A stretch of 64,000 nucleotides of DNA, from assembly GCA_963930655.1 (NCBI GenBank), contig OZ005607.1, forward strand, positions 15,580,374 to 15,644,373. The letters are read 5' to 3'. Made by a program: the position numbers and the translations under genes. The stretch is from Myrica gale. Taxonomy: Eukaryota > Streptophyta > Magnoliopsida > Fagales > Myricaceae. Numbering within the stretch: the stretch's first letter is position 1; every line of letters starts with the position of its first letter. Below, in pieces: positions 48,096 through 61,000 of the stretch. The notes beneath the pieces were generated by a model. It had not been told where the DNA came from, ran no database searches, and saw only the letters and a list, made by a program, of their open reading frames with translations.

Positions 48096-50330
48096 TGATG
48101 AAAAAACCATTTTTAAAAAAGACAATTTGCTAACATATAGAAAAGCTCCCCCTGAGAATAATAAGCAGGAGTTTTTCATGACATTTTTAGCAAAAAGGAC
48201 TTTAAGATTTAACAAAAATTTTGCAAGAGTGTCCTTTGTAAATAGATGTTTCCCAAAATTTTAAAACAAGTAAGAACACTTCTATAAGCTTCATCCCAAC
48301 TTCCCAAACATCCATTTTTTCAATTAGAACACAAGAATTCATATTGATACCAATAGAAAGTTAGGAATATTACCTGTAAAGCAAGTCTTAATTTTCCACA
48401 ATGAAGTGCAAAGAGATAAACACTTCTCAAATCTTCATAGATACCAATGAGATAATCAACAGATATGAGCATAACCAAATAATTCATTGGAGACAAATAA
48501 ATATAAGAGATATGCATATATAAGGCAAGTCAAGTGATCAACCAACATAAACCTCTCCAAAACATAAAGAGGAAGAAATATGATTATTTCAAAATGAAAT
48601 GTCTTCATTAAGAGTTGAGAAGTCAACATAATAATTATAAATTTCTCCCAAATTCTCCCAATAATTCTTCTAATTTCTCCTCCTTTGGCATCATAAAAAA
48701 AAAAGGATAAGGGGAGGACAAGAGTAGTTGACTATTTAGGTAGGAGTCTATGTAGTGGAGGTAAAAAGTTTGGATTTTTTTGATAGGAGGAGGAGGATAC
48801 TCAATTTCAAACTTCTTCAACCATTTCATCTAAGTCGTGGAGAACCAATACGTCCATTTCATTACATGAGGCCGAAGATTTCTATCAGCTTCCATATACA
48901 CCTCTGTTGCCTTTACCACATACTCAGCTGATGATTTCACAAATGCTTGAAGCGAACTCATCAACAGTTTGTTGAATTGCATTACTAGCCACATGGAGGC
49001 TATTGTTGACTTGATACTTGAGACCCCTCATATCCTTCTCAAGAGCTCCAAAATGCTCTATATGAACACCAAGCAGCTTCTTAATATCTTGAAATCATGT
49101 CTTCATACTGGTGGTTATGTCCTTCATGTTCTTAACCAATTTTTTCTTATGTTCCGACTTCATTTAAGCAATAGAAGCCTCTTCCTCATCATCATCTTTT
49201 TCCTCAGAATTTGAACCTCCATCACCTCCTTTTTGAGGTGTCATCACACCTTTCTTTACCCATTCTCCATTATCATTTTGAACAAAACCCATTAATCAAA
49301 GGTTTTTCTTCTTGTACTCCATGGAGTCTTTGAGTTTTTCTCTTACTTCCTCAGTCATTCCAACCTCAAGAATATGAAACATATGCGTAAAAAACATCTC
49401 ATAAGGGAGCTTTTGTTTCTTCTTGTTAAAGGCACCTTTCATATGATTAATCATTAAAAGACCAAAGTTTATATGGGTACGGGTGATCAAATAGTACATA
49501 AAAATATCTCAAAGAATGTAATGTATTCAAATTTTTTAGTCCATGACAAGATGATATAACAGACCATTTGATGCAATAATCTTCTATGAACTATCAATTC
49601 ACTTGCAGCAGGTCTAACTAGCTCATTTAGGGTCGGATTATCCAACACAAACCTAAGAATATCAAGTGGTGCTACCTCAAACATCTCCGCCCAACCATAA
49701 GCATCAAAGAATTTCTTTCCACCAATAGGGGCAGAGACCAAAGAATTAAGGGTGGTAACTGACATGTTTGATTGCTTCCCATTCACATAGCTGGTGGCAT
49801 CCTTAGACTTAGAGATTGAAAATTAGCATAAACCAACTCCACCAATTAATCATAGCAATAAACTTTTAGATTCACAAGCATATCCTATCCTTGAAACTCA
49901 AACATCTCTTTGAAATCAAAACCACTCTCAGTAAACTATTGAAAATCAGCCCAACGATCAGCAATCACTTTCCTATTCCAAAAATCTTGAACAAAAGCAA
50001 TTCTTACGCAACCCTAATCTGTACATGTAGCCCTCTGGAGTAGGAGTGGGTTCCTCAGTGCTTCATCCTTTCTTTCTTTCCCTTGAACTGACAGAAGATG
50101 GCGTTTGGAGAGTGGGACGCTTGGAACGGCTTGAAGATATCACGACAGTGGCTGGGTTAGGAGATTGAAGGCTATCAGCGGTGGATTTTTCGAAGAGAGC
50201 TATGGGTAAATGTAGTTTGTGAGGTAGAGAGGATTTTGCGCTGTTTGGGAGAGAAAAGGGGTTCTGTGAGATGAGAGAAGTAGAGAGTGCTGACCCCTTT
50301 GCCCTAAAGAGTATAAATGTCCACGCGTAC
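48096..50330 (-). pseudogene. Retroelement internal region with 'plant transposon protein'-type fragments
   Basis: Minus-strand frames contain 'SVTTLNSLVSAPIGGKKFFD' (49786-49487) continuing to 'RRLLHQMVCYIILSW', then 'YYLITRTHINFGLLMINHMK' (49499-49296). This wording resembles the putative plant transposon protein domain found in large LTR retroelements, but many stops interrupt it. It lies upstream (in the element's own sense) of the polypurine tract and LTR at 48079, so it probably belongs to that element. The family assignment is tentative. Confidence 0.45.
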
Positions 50331-50344
50331 CCCTATTATAAAAA

Positions 50345-50485
50345 CAGTAAACCCGAAACATGTGTCGACACATTGCCTCTATGTGTCGACACATTGAACA
50401 TGCCCCAGAACATACTTTGAAAAGGCTCTCAAGAGTGAGTCTTATGTGTCGACACATGAATGTGTGGTGTCGACACATACTTCTC
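50345..50485. repeat. Repeated palindrome atgtgtcgacacat
   Basis: Several copies of 'atgtgtcgacacat' or close variants, spaced by tens of bases, echo those in the LTR at 47630-47800. The purpose is unknown. Confidence 0.7.
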
Positions 50486-50554
50486 CAATGAAAACATCCA
50501 TGAAAAACCAGAAGTGTTGACACTTCTCCAATGAAAACATCTATTTCCCGTCTC

Positions 50555-51860
50555 CCATCTTTCAGCCATTTCTCTTCCTCGTGTTCGGTTTTTGTACGCT
50601 CTATTGATCGGTGAAACCATTGATATATGCTCTGTCATTTGTTCACATATGATTGAGATTTTTCAATCCACTGCTAGTACAGTGGGGCTTTCCTATGCAT
50701 GTTTAATTCAGCGTCTCTATCGTTCACAGAACATTACATTTCAGTCAACTATTAGTTTCTCGATCTTTATTCGTGGGCAGCTTCTTCGAGTTTCTCCTAA
50801 CATTATTACCCAGCTTTTTGGGGTTACTAGGGTACCTAACCCTATATATCCATATGTTGAGGCTCATTCTGAGCCCCCCTCTTTTGAGGCCATGACGCTA
50901 CTACTTTTTGGGCTTCTTTACCCTTATGTGGGTGGCACTCTCAATACTTTTGGTTTCTCTATGGAGACTCATGTGGTCAGTCGCATTGCTCTGACCAATC
51001 TATTTCTCGTCTCCCATTTTTCAACCATCTCTTTTCCTCGTGTTCGATTTCTATACGCTCTGTTGATCGGCGATACCATTGATATATGCTTTGTCATTTG
51101 TTCGCCTATGATTGAGATTTTTCAATCCATTGCTAATACAATGAGGCTTTCCTCATGCTTAATTCAGCATCTCTATCGTTTGCAGAACATTACATTTCCT
51201 CACGAAGGTCCGTTTCCTCAGGTTTTCTCTCCTATTGGTGCCAAGACTCTTTCTCTGAGTCAAGCTCATCTTCGGCATCTCTAGGCTTCCTCTTCCGCCT
51301 CTAATGGACCTTCTTTTGTTCCTCCCATTGATACTTCGTCTTCTGTCCCTCCTCCACCTGATCCTTCCTCTTCTGTTTCACCTTCCTACGTTGATCCATC
51401 CCCTTCCTCCGTTCCTTCTCGTTTACTTCTTCCGAGTCCATTAGATCCTTCGTTCACAACTTTTTTTTCTCTTATTTTGGATCGGGTGATTCCCTTTGGC
51501 GTGTTCAAATAATCTTATTAAGATTGTGATGTGGCATCAATGGAACGTCATGCTCGGGCGATTTCCCTTATTCAACAGTTGATTCGGCCCCTTGTTGGTG
51601 AGGATGTTCTCCCATCAGACATATCTCCTCCCTCTGAGTCCTCCGCTGCTACTGGCACTTCTGCACCTTTGTTTGATCCGCCTGCTAATGATCCTCCTCT
51701 CGTTGCTGATCCTCCTCCAACTTCCTTGGTGTCGGATGCCTCGCCTTATGCTTCCGCTTCTCTGGCTAGTACTGTGGTGCTTTCCAACCCATCATCTTCT
51801 GCTGAGATCGAGTTTGTTGCCCCTGTTACTTCGACTCCGCCTTTGGATGACTGACCCTTT
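50555..51860 (+). pseudogene. Large retroelement ORF ('plant transposon protein'-like) with internal duplication
   Basis: Frame 50592-51284 reads 'MYALLIGETIDICSVICSHM', then 'YACLIQRLYRSQNITF'. A second, similar block follows ('FLYALLIGDTIDICFVICSP', 'CLIQHLYRLQNITFPHEG'). The wording fits the putative plant transposon protein domain of LTR elements. The DNA at 50525-50741 recurs at 50993-51206, so the repeat is a direct duplication. A Pro/Ser/Asp-rich tail (51300-51850) ends 'TSTPPLDD', just before 'gacaaaaagggggag', a polypurine-like tract. No protease, integrase or RT is seen. Confidence 0.5.
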
Positions 51861-52295
51861 GTCCATTCGTGACAAAAAGGGGGAGTAATTGGTCTGGCAT
51901 TTTGACTACTGACTTATGTGTTTTTTTATATTAGTTTAGGGGGAGATTACTTTTTGTATAGGCTGATTTGATATTTATTTTCATATCCTGTATAACCTTC
52001 TCAGATACTTGTAGTACTTTCATTTTCAAATCTTGTTGACCCATTTATTGATATATTGAAAATGTGATATTCAAGTTATGTTATTTTTTACTTGATAATT
52101 TTTATGTGCTTTCTCACTCGGTTGATTGAGATTGTGATATCAGGTATTTGAGTTGAAACTCTTGAACATGGGTCTACGTTATAGGTGTACTCATTTATTG
52201 TAAAAAGATCTTTTGTCTTGGTGATTGGCAATGCTCTCTGTTTTTATTTTATGTTATCTTGTTGGTTTTGTCACATAATTGCCAAATGGGGAGTC

Positions 52296-53100
52296 TGTTA
52301 GGGTATTTAGTGCCAAAATATGTCGTTATCGAGTTGTAATTTTGTGTCCCCTATTTTTCAAGAGTTTGTTTATGAGTTCATGTCCAAAGTTGTCTTCGTG
52401 CTTGACTCGCGCTCAAACGCCCTGTGAAGATTTCAGATAGAGACATCACCTTCGACTCTCACTTGACCCACACTCGAGTTTCGGCGAACTTTAGAAACAA
52501 CTGAAAGTTTTCCTTGTGAAACCTTGGGAAACCCTACTAGGTTTCGTGAGAGGATGCCCAGAACCTTATTGAGGCTTATATTGAGCATATTTGTTCCTCA
52601 TTCCTTGAGAGAAAAACCCTATAAGAATTATTCTTCAAGATTGATGAGTTTTTTTTTTCTCAATTTTCCATCAACCTACGGTGTAAACTTTCATGTTGAT
52701 GAAGTAGTGCTGAAAAATAAGAGTGTTCGTGAGAAATCTTCAAGAAGAACCTCAAGGTGTTGAGCTGAATACCGGTTGGAGCGGCGAGTCTAAACAGGGG
52801 TGCTTAGATTATTACACCAGGGTTGCCAGAGTCCAGCAATTGAGTTGCTCGTATCTAATATGGAGTGGTTTTTCCTTTGAATAGTTTTACAAAGGTTTTC
52901 CACTTCGCCATCAACTCTTGTCTCCTTGTGTGTTTGTTTAATTACTTTACAAGTTAGATTTACTGTTTTGATAATTGTGTTAGTTGTTTGATATATCTAG
53001 ATTGATCAATTTTAGAACTTGTTTTAAAATTGGTATTAAATAATTTTTATTTTGAGATTTCACTTATTCACCCTCTAGGTGAAGTTAGGATCTAAACTAG
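52296..53100 (+). mobile_element. LTR of a large retroelement
   Basis: It is preceded by 'gccaaatggggagtc', a polypurine-tract-like stretch, and starts 'tgttagggtatttagtgcc'. Further on come 'ttcacttattcaccctctag' and other wording typical of the end zone of SIRE-like Copia LTRs. The 3' limit is not precise. It is probably the 3' LTR of the element whose coding relic lies at 50555-51860. Confidence 0.45.
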
Positions 53101-53217
53101 GTTTTTCACCTTTCATCTAATCTGTTCTGTTGGATAGTGAAAAATCTCCACGGGCAGATTCTATGTTAACGAGCGTTAGAAGAACCAAATGCGATGCTTT
53201 TGAAAGTGTTTGGATAT

Positions 53218-54341
53218 GCAAACTGCAGTGACCCCCCCTTTTCCCTCTCTCGAATCTTCCTGCACTAGCGAACCCCCCCTTTTCCCTGGACTCCCGGCGG
53301 CGGGAGGAGCTCCGGCTCCTCCCGTCGGCCCCCTCCTCCTTCCCTCTTTCTTCTCTTCCTTCCCTTCCCTTCCTTTCTTCTCTTCCTCCCCCTCCCTTCC
53401 CTTCTTCTCCTCCGCCCCCGCTCCCTTCTCCTCTTTTTTTCTATTCCCCTTCTCCTTCTTTCTCCTCCCTCTTCTTTCTCCTTCCCCTTCCTTTTCCCCC
53501 CTTCTCCTCCGCTACCCCCCTCCTCCTCTTTCTTTTTCTTCTCCCCCTCTCCATCCCCCCGTTTTGTTCGGAACCTTCTCGGTAGATCCCGGTGATTCTA
53601 TGCATCCCCGGTGGCCACAGACTTGCTCATTGCCGTCTCCTCCTCCAGCCGAGCCCAGCGGTCCAGGCCCGGCCCATTTTGGACGGCGCGTGAGGTTTCA
53701 CGCGCGCCACGCGCCGCGCGTGGATCTCACGCGCCCGTCACTGTGATCCCTGCTCCGGCCGGTTTTCGGCGGTTTTGGCGGCCACGCGCCGCATGCCTGG
53801 GTCCTGCTCTCCTTGGCGTTCGCAGCACATTCTGGTTGGTGGTTGGTGGTGGCGCGTGGTGTACACGCGCCGGACACTCTGGTGGCGCGTGGTGTACACG
53901 CGCTGGGCTGCATGGTGGCGCGTGGATTACACACGCTGTGTTTCTCCTTGCGATGGCAGTGGCTCGGCCTGTCTACTCGTTTGCTGGCGGTGGTGTTGGT
54001 TCCGTCTTGTTTTGTTATTTGTTGGTTTTGTTTGTTGTCTGTCTGTTTTTTGGTTTCTGTTGTTTTGTTGTGTTGTTGTTTGGTCCGGCTCCTGCGTGAG
54101 CTTTGTTCGATCCTTTGTGGATCTTTCTGCCCTTGTATGAGCTTGCTGTACCGGGCTGTGGTGCTTTCTTTACTGGCATGTAAAGGTCCTGGTAGTTTTA
54201 TCTACCGCGTCCGACCGCCGCTCCCACTGCTTTGCATGGAGCTTATAGCGGTTTTATCCGATCCGCTGTTGGATCCGCCGGTGTTTATCGCCTGGTCGTT
54301 GTATCGGTTCCTCTTTGGAACATGACTTAGAAAAAAAAAAA
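53218..54341 (+). mobile_element. GC-rich poly(A)-tailed retroposon, unclassified
   Basis: 1.12 kb inserted with a clear target duplication AAAGTGTTTGGATAT (53203-53217 and 54342-54356; the leading As may be tail). A poly(A) run of about 14 ends the insert on the + strand, showing target-primed reverse transcription. The body is far richer in GC than its surroundings: a C/T-rich first half, three 'ggcgcgtggtgtacacgcgc'-type units at 53850-53940, and a T/G-rich tail. Several frames are open, but all are low complexity. No RT, endonuclease or tRNA/5S/7SL head was recognised, and the 3' UTR differs from the LINE family here. Confidence 0.85.
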
Positions 54342-54696
54342 AAAGTGTTTGGATATAAGAAAAAACCATACGTGTCGGGGTCAAACTGGGGTTTCCCAAA
54401 CATTTCATAGAAGTTTCATACTTAAATCACGTCAGTCCAAATAACAAAAAAATATATTGGAAATAATAAGAAGTGAAATGTTGACAATTGTTTCCACTAT
54501 TTACAGAAAATAAAAGGTTCCAGAAGCACAAGGATTGAGAATAACGTGTTGCTGTGCGACAGAACAAACATTTTTGGGGTCACGAGTTAAATGTCGAGCT
54601 GTTCAATTGGGAAAGTCACAAAGATACCTTCAAAATTAACTGCAAAACAGCTTCGGTCTTCCATTTACAGAGTCCAACTTCAAAAAGGGGGAGTTT

Positions 54697-57600
54697 TTAC
54701 CTCTTGAGTGGTTTGTAGAGGACAACCGTGACATATTTGGACTGGAACCTATGGGTTAGTCCCAAGGCAACCACAGACTGGGAAGCCCAGCCCTTCTCCA
54801 TGAAAACGTGGTTAAGCACAACATGCTGAGGCTTCGAAGAAGAAGCTTCACCTGAGTTCTCCATACCCAGGACAGTTAGGTGCAGGTGGGGTGGAACGGC
54901 CACAGGCTCCTTCGCAAAATCCTCCTCTGCTGGAAAAACATGACTATAGCTGTAGTCTGGCGATGGTGGAGCCTCAAACTCAGCTGAACTCTCCAGGTTT
55001 TCAGGCGCATTATCCTGCATAAAGCAACAAAAGCTAACAGAGGAACATTAGATGATTGTTCTAGTTTTGTTGGTGCAAATAGGTCGAAAGGAAGTCCAAA
55101 AAATGAAAATGCTCCCATGGAAGAATCCTTACCACTAAAAACTTGAGAAAGAGGGGTGTGAATGTGCTAGATTGGTGTTATCTTTGCAAATGTGATGGGG
55201 AGTCTGCTGAGAACATTTTGCTGCACTGTTTGGTTGCTAGGGAGTTGTGGTCCTTAGTGCTTTCTATTATGGACTATGAACCTAGGAGGGTAGCTGATGT
55301 TTTGTTGTGCTGGAAAAGGGGTTTTAATGACCCTCGGGCCCTAACTATTTGGAGAATGCTCCCTACTTGTATTTGATGGAATTTATGGAGAAAGAGAAAT
55401 GAGAGATGTTTTGAGGGTGTGGCTGTGTCCATGGAGGGTCTGAGGGGCAATTTTTTGTAGTCTTTGTTCTTGTGGGTGAATGCTATATTGGATTCTCCAT
55501 TTTCGGAGTTTTTAGATGTCATTAGTTTTCTAGCTTGTTTGGTCTAGATGTCTCAGTATAGTTCTTTGTACTGTTCATTATATTCCTTTTTCTTTCAATA
55601 AAATTGCCTTATAAAAAAAATGGAAATGCTCCCATGAAAGTTGTTTGAATACATTAGACTCAGTAAATTGAAGTATACATTTATAGTCATTTACTATGAC
55701 AAAAAGGTCTGAGAAATGGTGATCCAGACCTTTGATTTGTATCCCTTAAATTAAGGGGTGAGTGGGAACTATTATTATGACTACAGAGTAAGAATTTATT
55801 ACCCTAGTGCTATTTGTTTTATGTCTGCTTGCAATTTCCATTCCCACCTATGGCATGCAAAAGATTACAAGCAGCTGATGTACATTGTTGCACAATATTC
55901 CCTTTTCCCTCTATGTGTGCGTGTGAGTGCGCCCACATGGAAGATTATAGATCTGCTTGGTATGCTTCTTACATCCACTAACTGAATGATCTGGTCTCAC
56001 GGGAAAAAGAAAACAAAAATCCAGGAGAATATATAGATAACAAAATAGGGGAAGCAAAACACATACATGAACGTTGAGAAGATTACAAACATGGCCCATT
56101 TCGTCAGCTACGAAAGGAAGATCTGGGCTATATCTGCATTCACCGTCTACAATGAACTTGTAATGGTATATACCTGATGGTAGGACCATAAGAATTGCGT
56201 GGTCTTTACCAGATCGCTGAAGCATTTTCCTGCAAAAAAAAGATGAACCACATGTATTTCATTCAGTATGTAATTTTCAGCCAAAGATAGTTTCATACTT
56301 GTTAACCAGACACGATAAAATTTGTGTAAAATTACTAATTGACTTATGTTACCTAGATGCCCAGTTGTCCCAAGATCCCTCAACCACCACATTGTTACCA
56401 CCATAGTTCCATGTAATCATGGTGGGAATTCCTTGCTCAGTTGGATGATCAACTACCCGAGATTCATTCTGCCACATACTGCAGGGAAAGGGAGGACCAT
56501 CACCCTTCTGCAAGGGAGCTAGAGGAACCTTTAAATGCACAGAAAACAGGCAACCCATCAGTTTAACGGTCAATAACAGTGTAAAGCTCCCGAACTTCAG
56601 CGTCAAAATATCACCATAATTTTCACGAGTGTCCCATTTGCACAGGAAAACTAGGCAATTCTTAACCGTGTAATTTGCAAAATTCTCCACCTTGGACAAA
56701 ATTGGTGGATAGCACACAATACTACAAAGCTTTCCCTATCATATAACTAACAGTATTTCTAGTGATTCACATAAAACCATCAGAATCAACCAGAAAAGGC
56801 CTCTATGAACTAGCATATTAGCTTGCATCCTTGCAGTGTAGCTACTACTACGTTGACTTAGACCTGGAATTATCGCCCAAGAAATCCCATATATCATACA
56901 AAACTACACCATTTAAAATTACCGAAAATGAAGAAGAATCAAGGTTCTAACTTGAAACAGAAATTTATATCTCAACCCAACCTACTCAGAAACGTGGATT
57001 TCACGCTTTTAGCTCAAGGGCAGCTACAATCCTCCAAAAGATCTGACCACAAAAAGTTTTTTGTTACAAATTCAATAGATTCAAGAGATATTTTTCTTCA
57101 TTTTTTGGGTAAGTTGATATATAACTCACAATGGCAGGGCAAAGCCCATAGTTACAACCAGAGTTCCAAGAGGCACATGAGGGTCTGGATAACCGTAGAC
57201 TACACAAAACAAAACATATAACTGCCACCCATCGCAGGAACAGAAGTGCTCCTTACAGGCCATCACCAAAGCATGAAAATCATATAATCCACACCAGAGT
57301 TCATTTTCAGTATGTCACAGAGCATGGGTCTTACCAGCCTCAATTCCATACAAGCATTCTGGCACCAAATAACACCTCTTCACAATCTCTGAATTTTGGA
57401 TGAAAAGATGATAACAGAGAAGTAATCAAGAGGTCAAACCTGATTTTCTGAACACAGAAACATATACTATGCTGACTCCTGGCACTTCTTTATCATATTA
57501 TGGTTGTTTTGGTCATAACTAACACCAAAGCACAGAGCAAAAGACACAGTGAGATGGTGTTCAGCTGAATCTAAGACTCCCTTAGAGCTAGGTATTCTAA

Positions 57601-57969
57601 GAAAGATAGACAGTTGACCTATAATTTATACATCACACTATCAAAATATGCAATCAATTCCACTACACCACATTGGATAGTTGAAGAGAGCCACAAGGAG
57701 ATTGACTGGTATACAATTTCCTTTCTGATTCTCGCGCAATCAGTAAGACTAATGGCTCCATCTGTCACCCTGTGACCCCACTGCAACCCGAAGAAACATT
57801 ACCTCAGCTGCCCCACCCAACCCTGCCCCCCCCCCCCCCCCCCGGTTCATACCACCTCAAGCTAGGAATTGAACCAAGGGGGCGTGCATCAAAGTTCTTT
57901 TTGGGAGGAAAAGGGGCATAAGTACTAAAGGATAAAAAAACCTAAACAACAAGTAAAGGTTCCTTCCCC

Positions 57970-58002
<33 letters not shown>

Positions 58003-61000
58003 GTGGGGGGGGAGGGGCGGGCATGGTCACCTGTCCCTCCCCCTATATTAATCCTTGGGACTCTAAATCTGCATGGGGAGATCAATCTTGTACTCCCACT
58101 GAAAGAAAAGAAAGAGAAAATCAAAATAAAACCCAAAATCTAAAAGCTCCAATGAATTACAAAAAAGATAAAGAGGTGTGATTAGTCGCTACCAGTTGCA
58201 CGGAATGCTAGAGTTATCTCATGAACACGGTTTTCAAAACACATGCGCAAGGTCCAAGCTGACCCATGATGCAGATCGAACTACACTCCAAGAACTTGAT
58301 AGAAAAATCGTCTAAAATAATTTTGACATAAATTGAGGACTTCCAAATAAGGGGGGAAAATGAGTTTTTTAAATTGAAAAATGAACACACATCATTATGA
58401 ATAAGACAAGTTAATCACTCCCAATCAAAATAGTTTTATCTATTTATTGACTAGCGAAATTCAGAAACAACGTATCAGTGCCTGTTCACTATTTTAGTTT
58501 GAAACTTGTGCTTTCAATTTGATTTCTAAGACCTGAGCTTTGGGCCTTGCCGAATGCAAGACCTGGTTGACTTTTCTTACCTAAAAGAGACATAAAACAA
58601 CTGACTTGGAATCGCGATATCTACTGTGAGTTTAGCTATAGTAAAAAATAAAATGTCAGATGACCAAAAAACTAAAATGAAAGAAAGAAAAAGCAAAGGG
58701 TGGATGAAGGTGGAGAAACCCCATGCAGTGGTATCTCTTCTACTCCCCCCTATGCTATGTAGGTGTGAAGTGGGAAGATTCCCTCACCGTTTACCCTCGA
58801 GATGGAGGTGCAGGTTTTTGAGGGGATGGATGGAGGATCCCCTCCACCCTGCCTCTACAGTAGAGGAGGAGGCTGAGGGAATCCTCCACTCCCCTCTATT
58901 TTTTGTTTTCCTTTTAACTTTTTTATTATTTTCTTACTTTATTTGCTTCTTTGTTTCAACTTCTGGTCTTCTAATGTGAAATTTTTATCTATAGCAAATC
59001 CACATTAAACATCAATAATTTTGAGTTAGTTTTTTCTTGTCCTTTATTTGTCAGAAAAGCCACTACAGTCTCGCAGTCCTCATGTCATAAAGCACAAGTT
59101 CTATATCACCAAATTGATGGTACAAGTATCCAAAACCTTATAGTGAAAAAGAACTGCTCCCTATTGCCCTCCTTCCAAATACATCAGAATGAAGACTATT
59201 CTGATTCAAAGTAAAATCCCCTTGCCCAATGACCAAAATGAAGTTGGTGAAGCTAAGGAGTCAACGAAAAAGGAATATTTCCTAAAACAGCCAAAGTAAC
59301 TCCTTAAAGCATGAGCACCAGGTTCAGAACTAGGTGCTCTTGCATACCACATGCATGTGCATGAGTTAGGATAAGTATGCTCAGAGACTCCAACAGAGGC
59401 CAATGGAAGTTCACATGGCCAATGGGTGAATCACTCTTTCAGATAATATGAAAAGTTTGCTTATCAAATCGCAATTATATGTTTTGGTGCTACACAGGCT
59501 CACAAGAAAGAAAACCTTGAAGTCAACCTGCACATCCAACGTCTTTTCCATGCTAGGCTATACAAATTAAACTTTGAGAGTATTCAATCTGAAGCTGAAT
59601 CACACAGTAACTTTCTATTTTGCATTTGAAGTTTAGCTCGCATTAGCAGCCATGTGAAACACCATGGCCGACTACATAATAAAATACCAATTTAAGCGCA
59701 CAAGCATTTGCAGAAAGTATACAACTCTTGCTATGCTGGGAGGCCTTTTGAAATGGGTGATTGGAAGAAATTGAGACATAAAGTGAATACAATGTAAGCA
59801 TGAGAAATAAATATGGTATGAAATCCACAAACATAAAAGCATAGCTTGCACATGCCCTCAAACTTACAAATGCAGAAATATCACCCAAACCCAACAATAG
59901 AATTGATTTTATCAGCTTCCATCAATAAAAGACCAGGAGAAAACAGCAATCTTTCCTTTCATTTGGCATTCAAAGACCAGGAGAGAGAAATGGTACCCTC
60001 TTAAATAAAATTCTCTAAAGACCACAACGAGATTGTCGAATAAATGAATGGTTTCTGGGAGTGTCTATTTTGCTGGTTTACCAATTGCTGATTTGTGAAT
60101 TGTCGGACTTAACCTGCCATACTGCCATACTGCCATATTGTATGGCAGGTTTAAGTCCGACAAAGATCCCATCACCCAATAAGTCAGTAATAGTTGGAGC
60201 TTTGGCACCGGGCACACAGCAAGAAGTAGCTCCGTCAACATAGCTCTAGGCACACGCAACATTATCAACAAAGATTTCTTCATCTTCTCAATTCCACCCT
60301 CTTTATTATTCCTTATTTATCTTTTTTGTATAGGAGTGGTGATGGAAACCTGAATGGAATGAGCAAGAAGTGAAGTAGAAATTGCAACTAAAAAATCCAC
60401 TTAGCACTAGAATGCACCACAATTCCACTTACGGTGGGAAGTAGCACAGCATAAACTAACCCCCACCCCCTTTTTTACTCCTCGCTTTTCGTCACAAGTT
60501 AACTCTATTTCAATAATTTCTTCAAAGGCTCATATAATTATGTAAATTAGCCATGCACCACTACCCAAATAAATACTAACCACTCTCCATAAACTGCCCA
60601 TTATCTCAAAAGAAACTAACCAAAAATACAAACTACCCACCCCAGTTCACAATGTGGCCCATCACTAACTCCCTTCAAGATAAGCATCAGCTTCCAAAAT
60701 CAAAGTGACTGAAGTGCACCACTTGTTCTCGGCCCTTTCCAAAAGGCAGCAGATATTTCTCAAGCCAAAGCTAGCCTTGCACTCATTTACATCAACTTTA
60801 TCATACAGATCAATGTCAACTTCATAAAGTGTCTTTTCTGCTCGACTGATAGCTAAGAAAAGTTCTCCATCAAGCTCCAACTCAAGCTTCAAATCCTGGG
60901 CATCCCACAAGTCCCTAGTAATGAAACATTTATCAGACCTCTAGGCCCATCTCACAGTAGGAGGACGAGTTAGTATCTCATAAAAGGGTCCCTCCCCTTC

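Noticed and set aside
53210..54325. Pro/Ser/Phe-rich and Trp/Val-rich proteins
   Set aside because: They are low-complexity translations of the C/T-rich and palindromic body of the retroposon. The longest begins within the target duplication.
57845..57990. Second SINE (B-box-like 'ggttcaattcc' on the minus strand)
   Set aside because: No matching A box at the right distance, no tail and no target duplication.
57978..58181. Small protein starting in the TG repeat
   Set aside because: It is a translation of a microsatellite within KINB1 intron 1.
60100..60163. microRNA precursor
   Set aside because: The arms are short and almost perfectly paired with a repetitive loop, and there is no independent evidence of processing.
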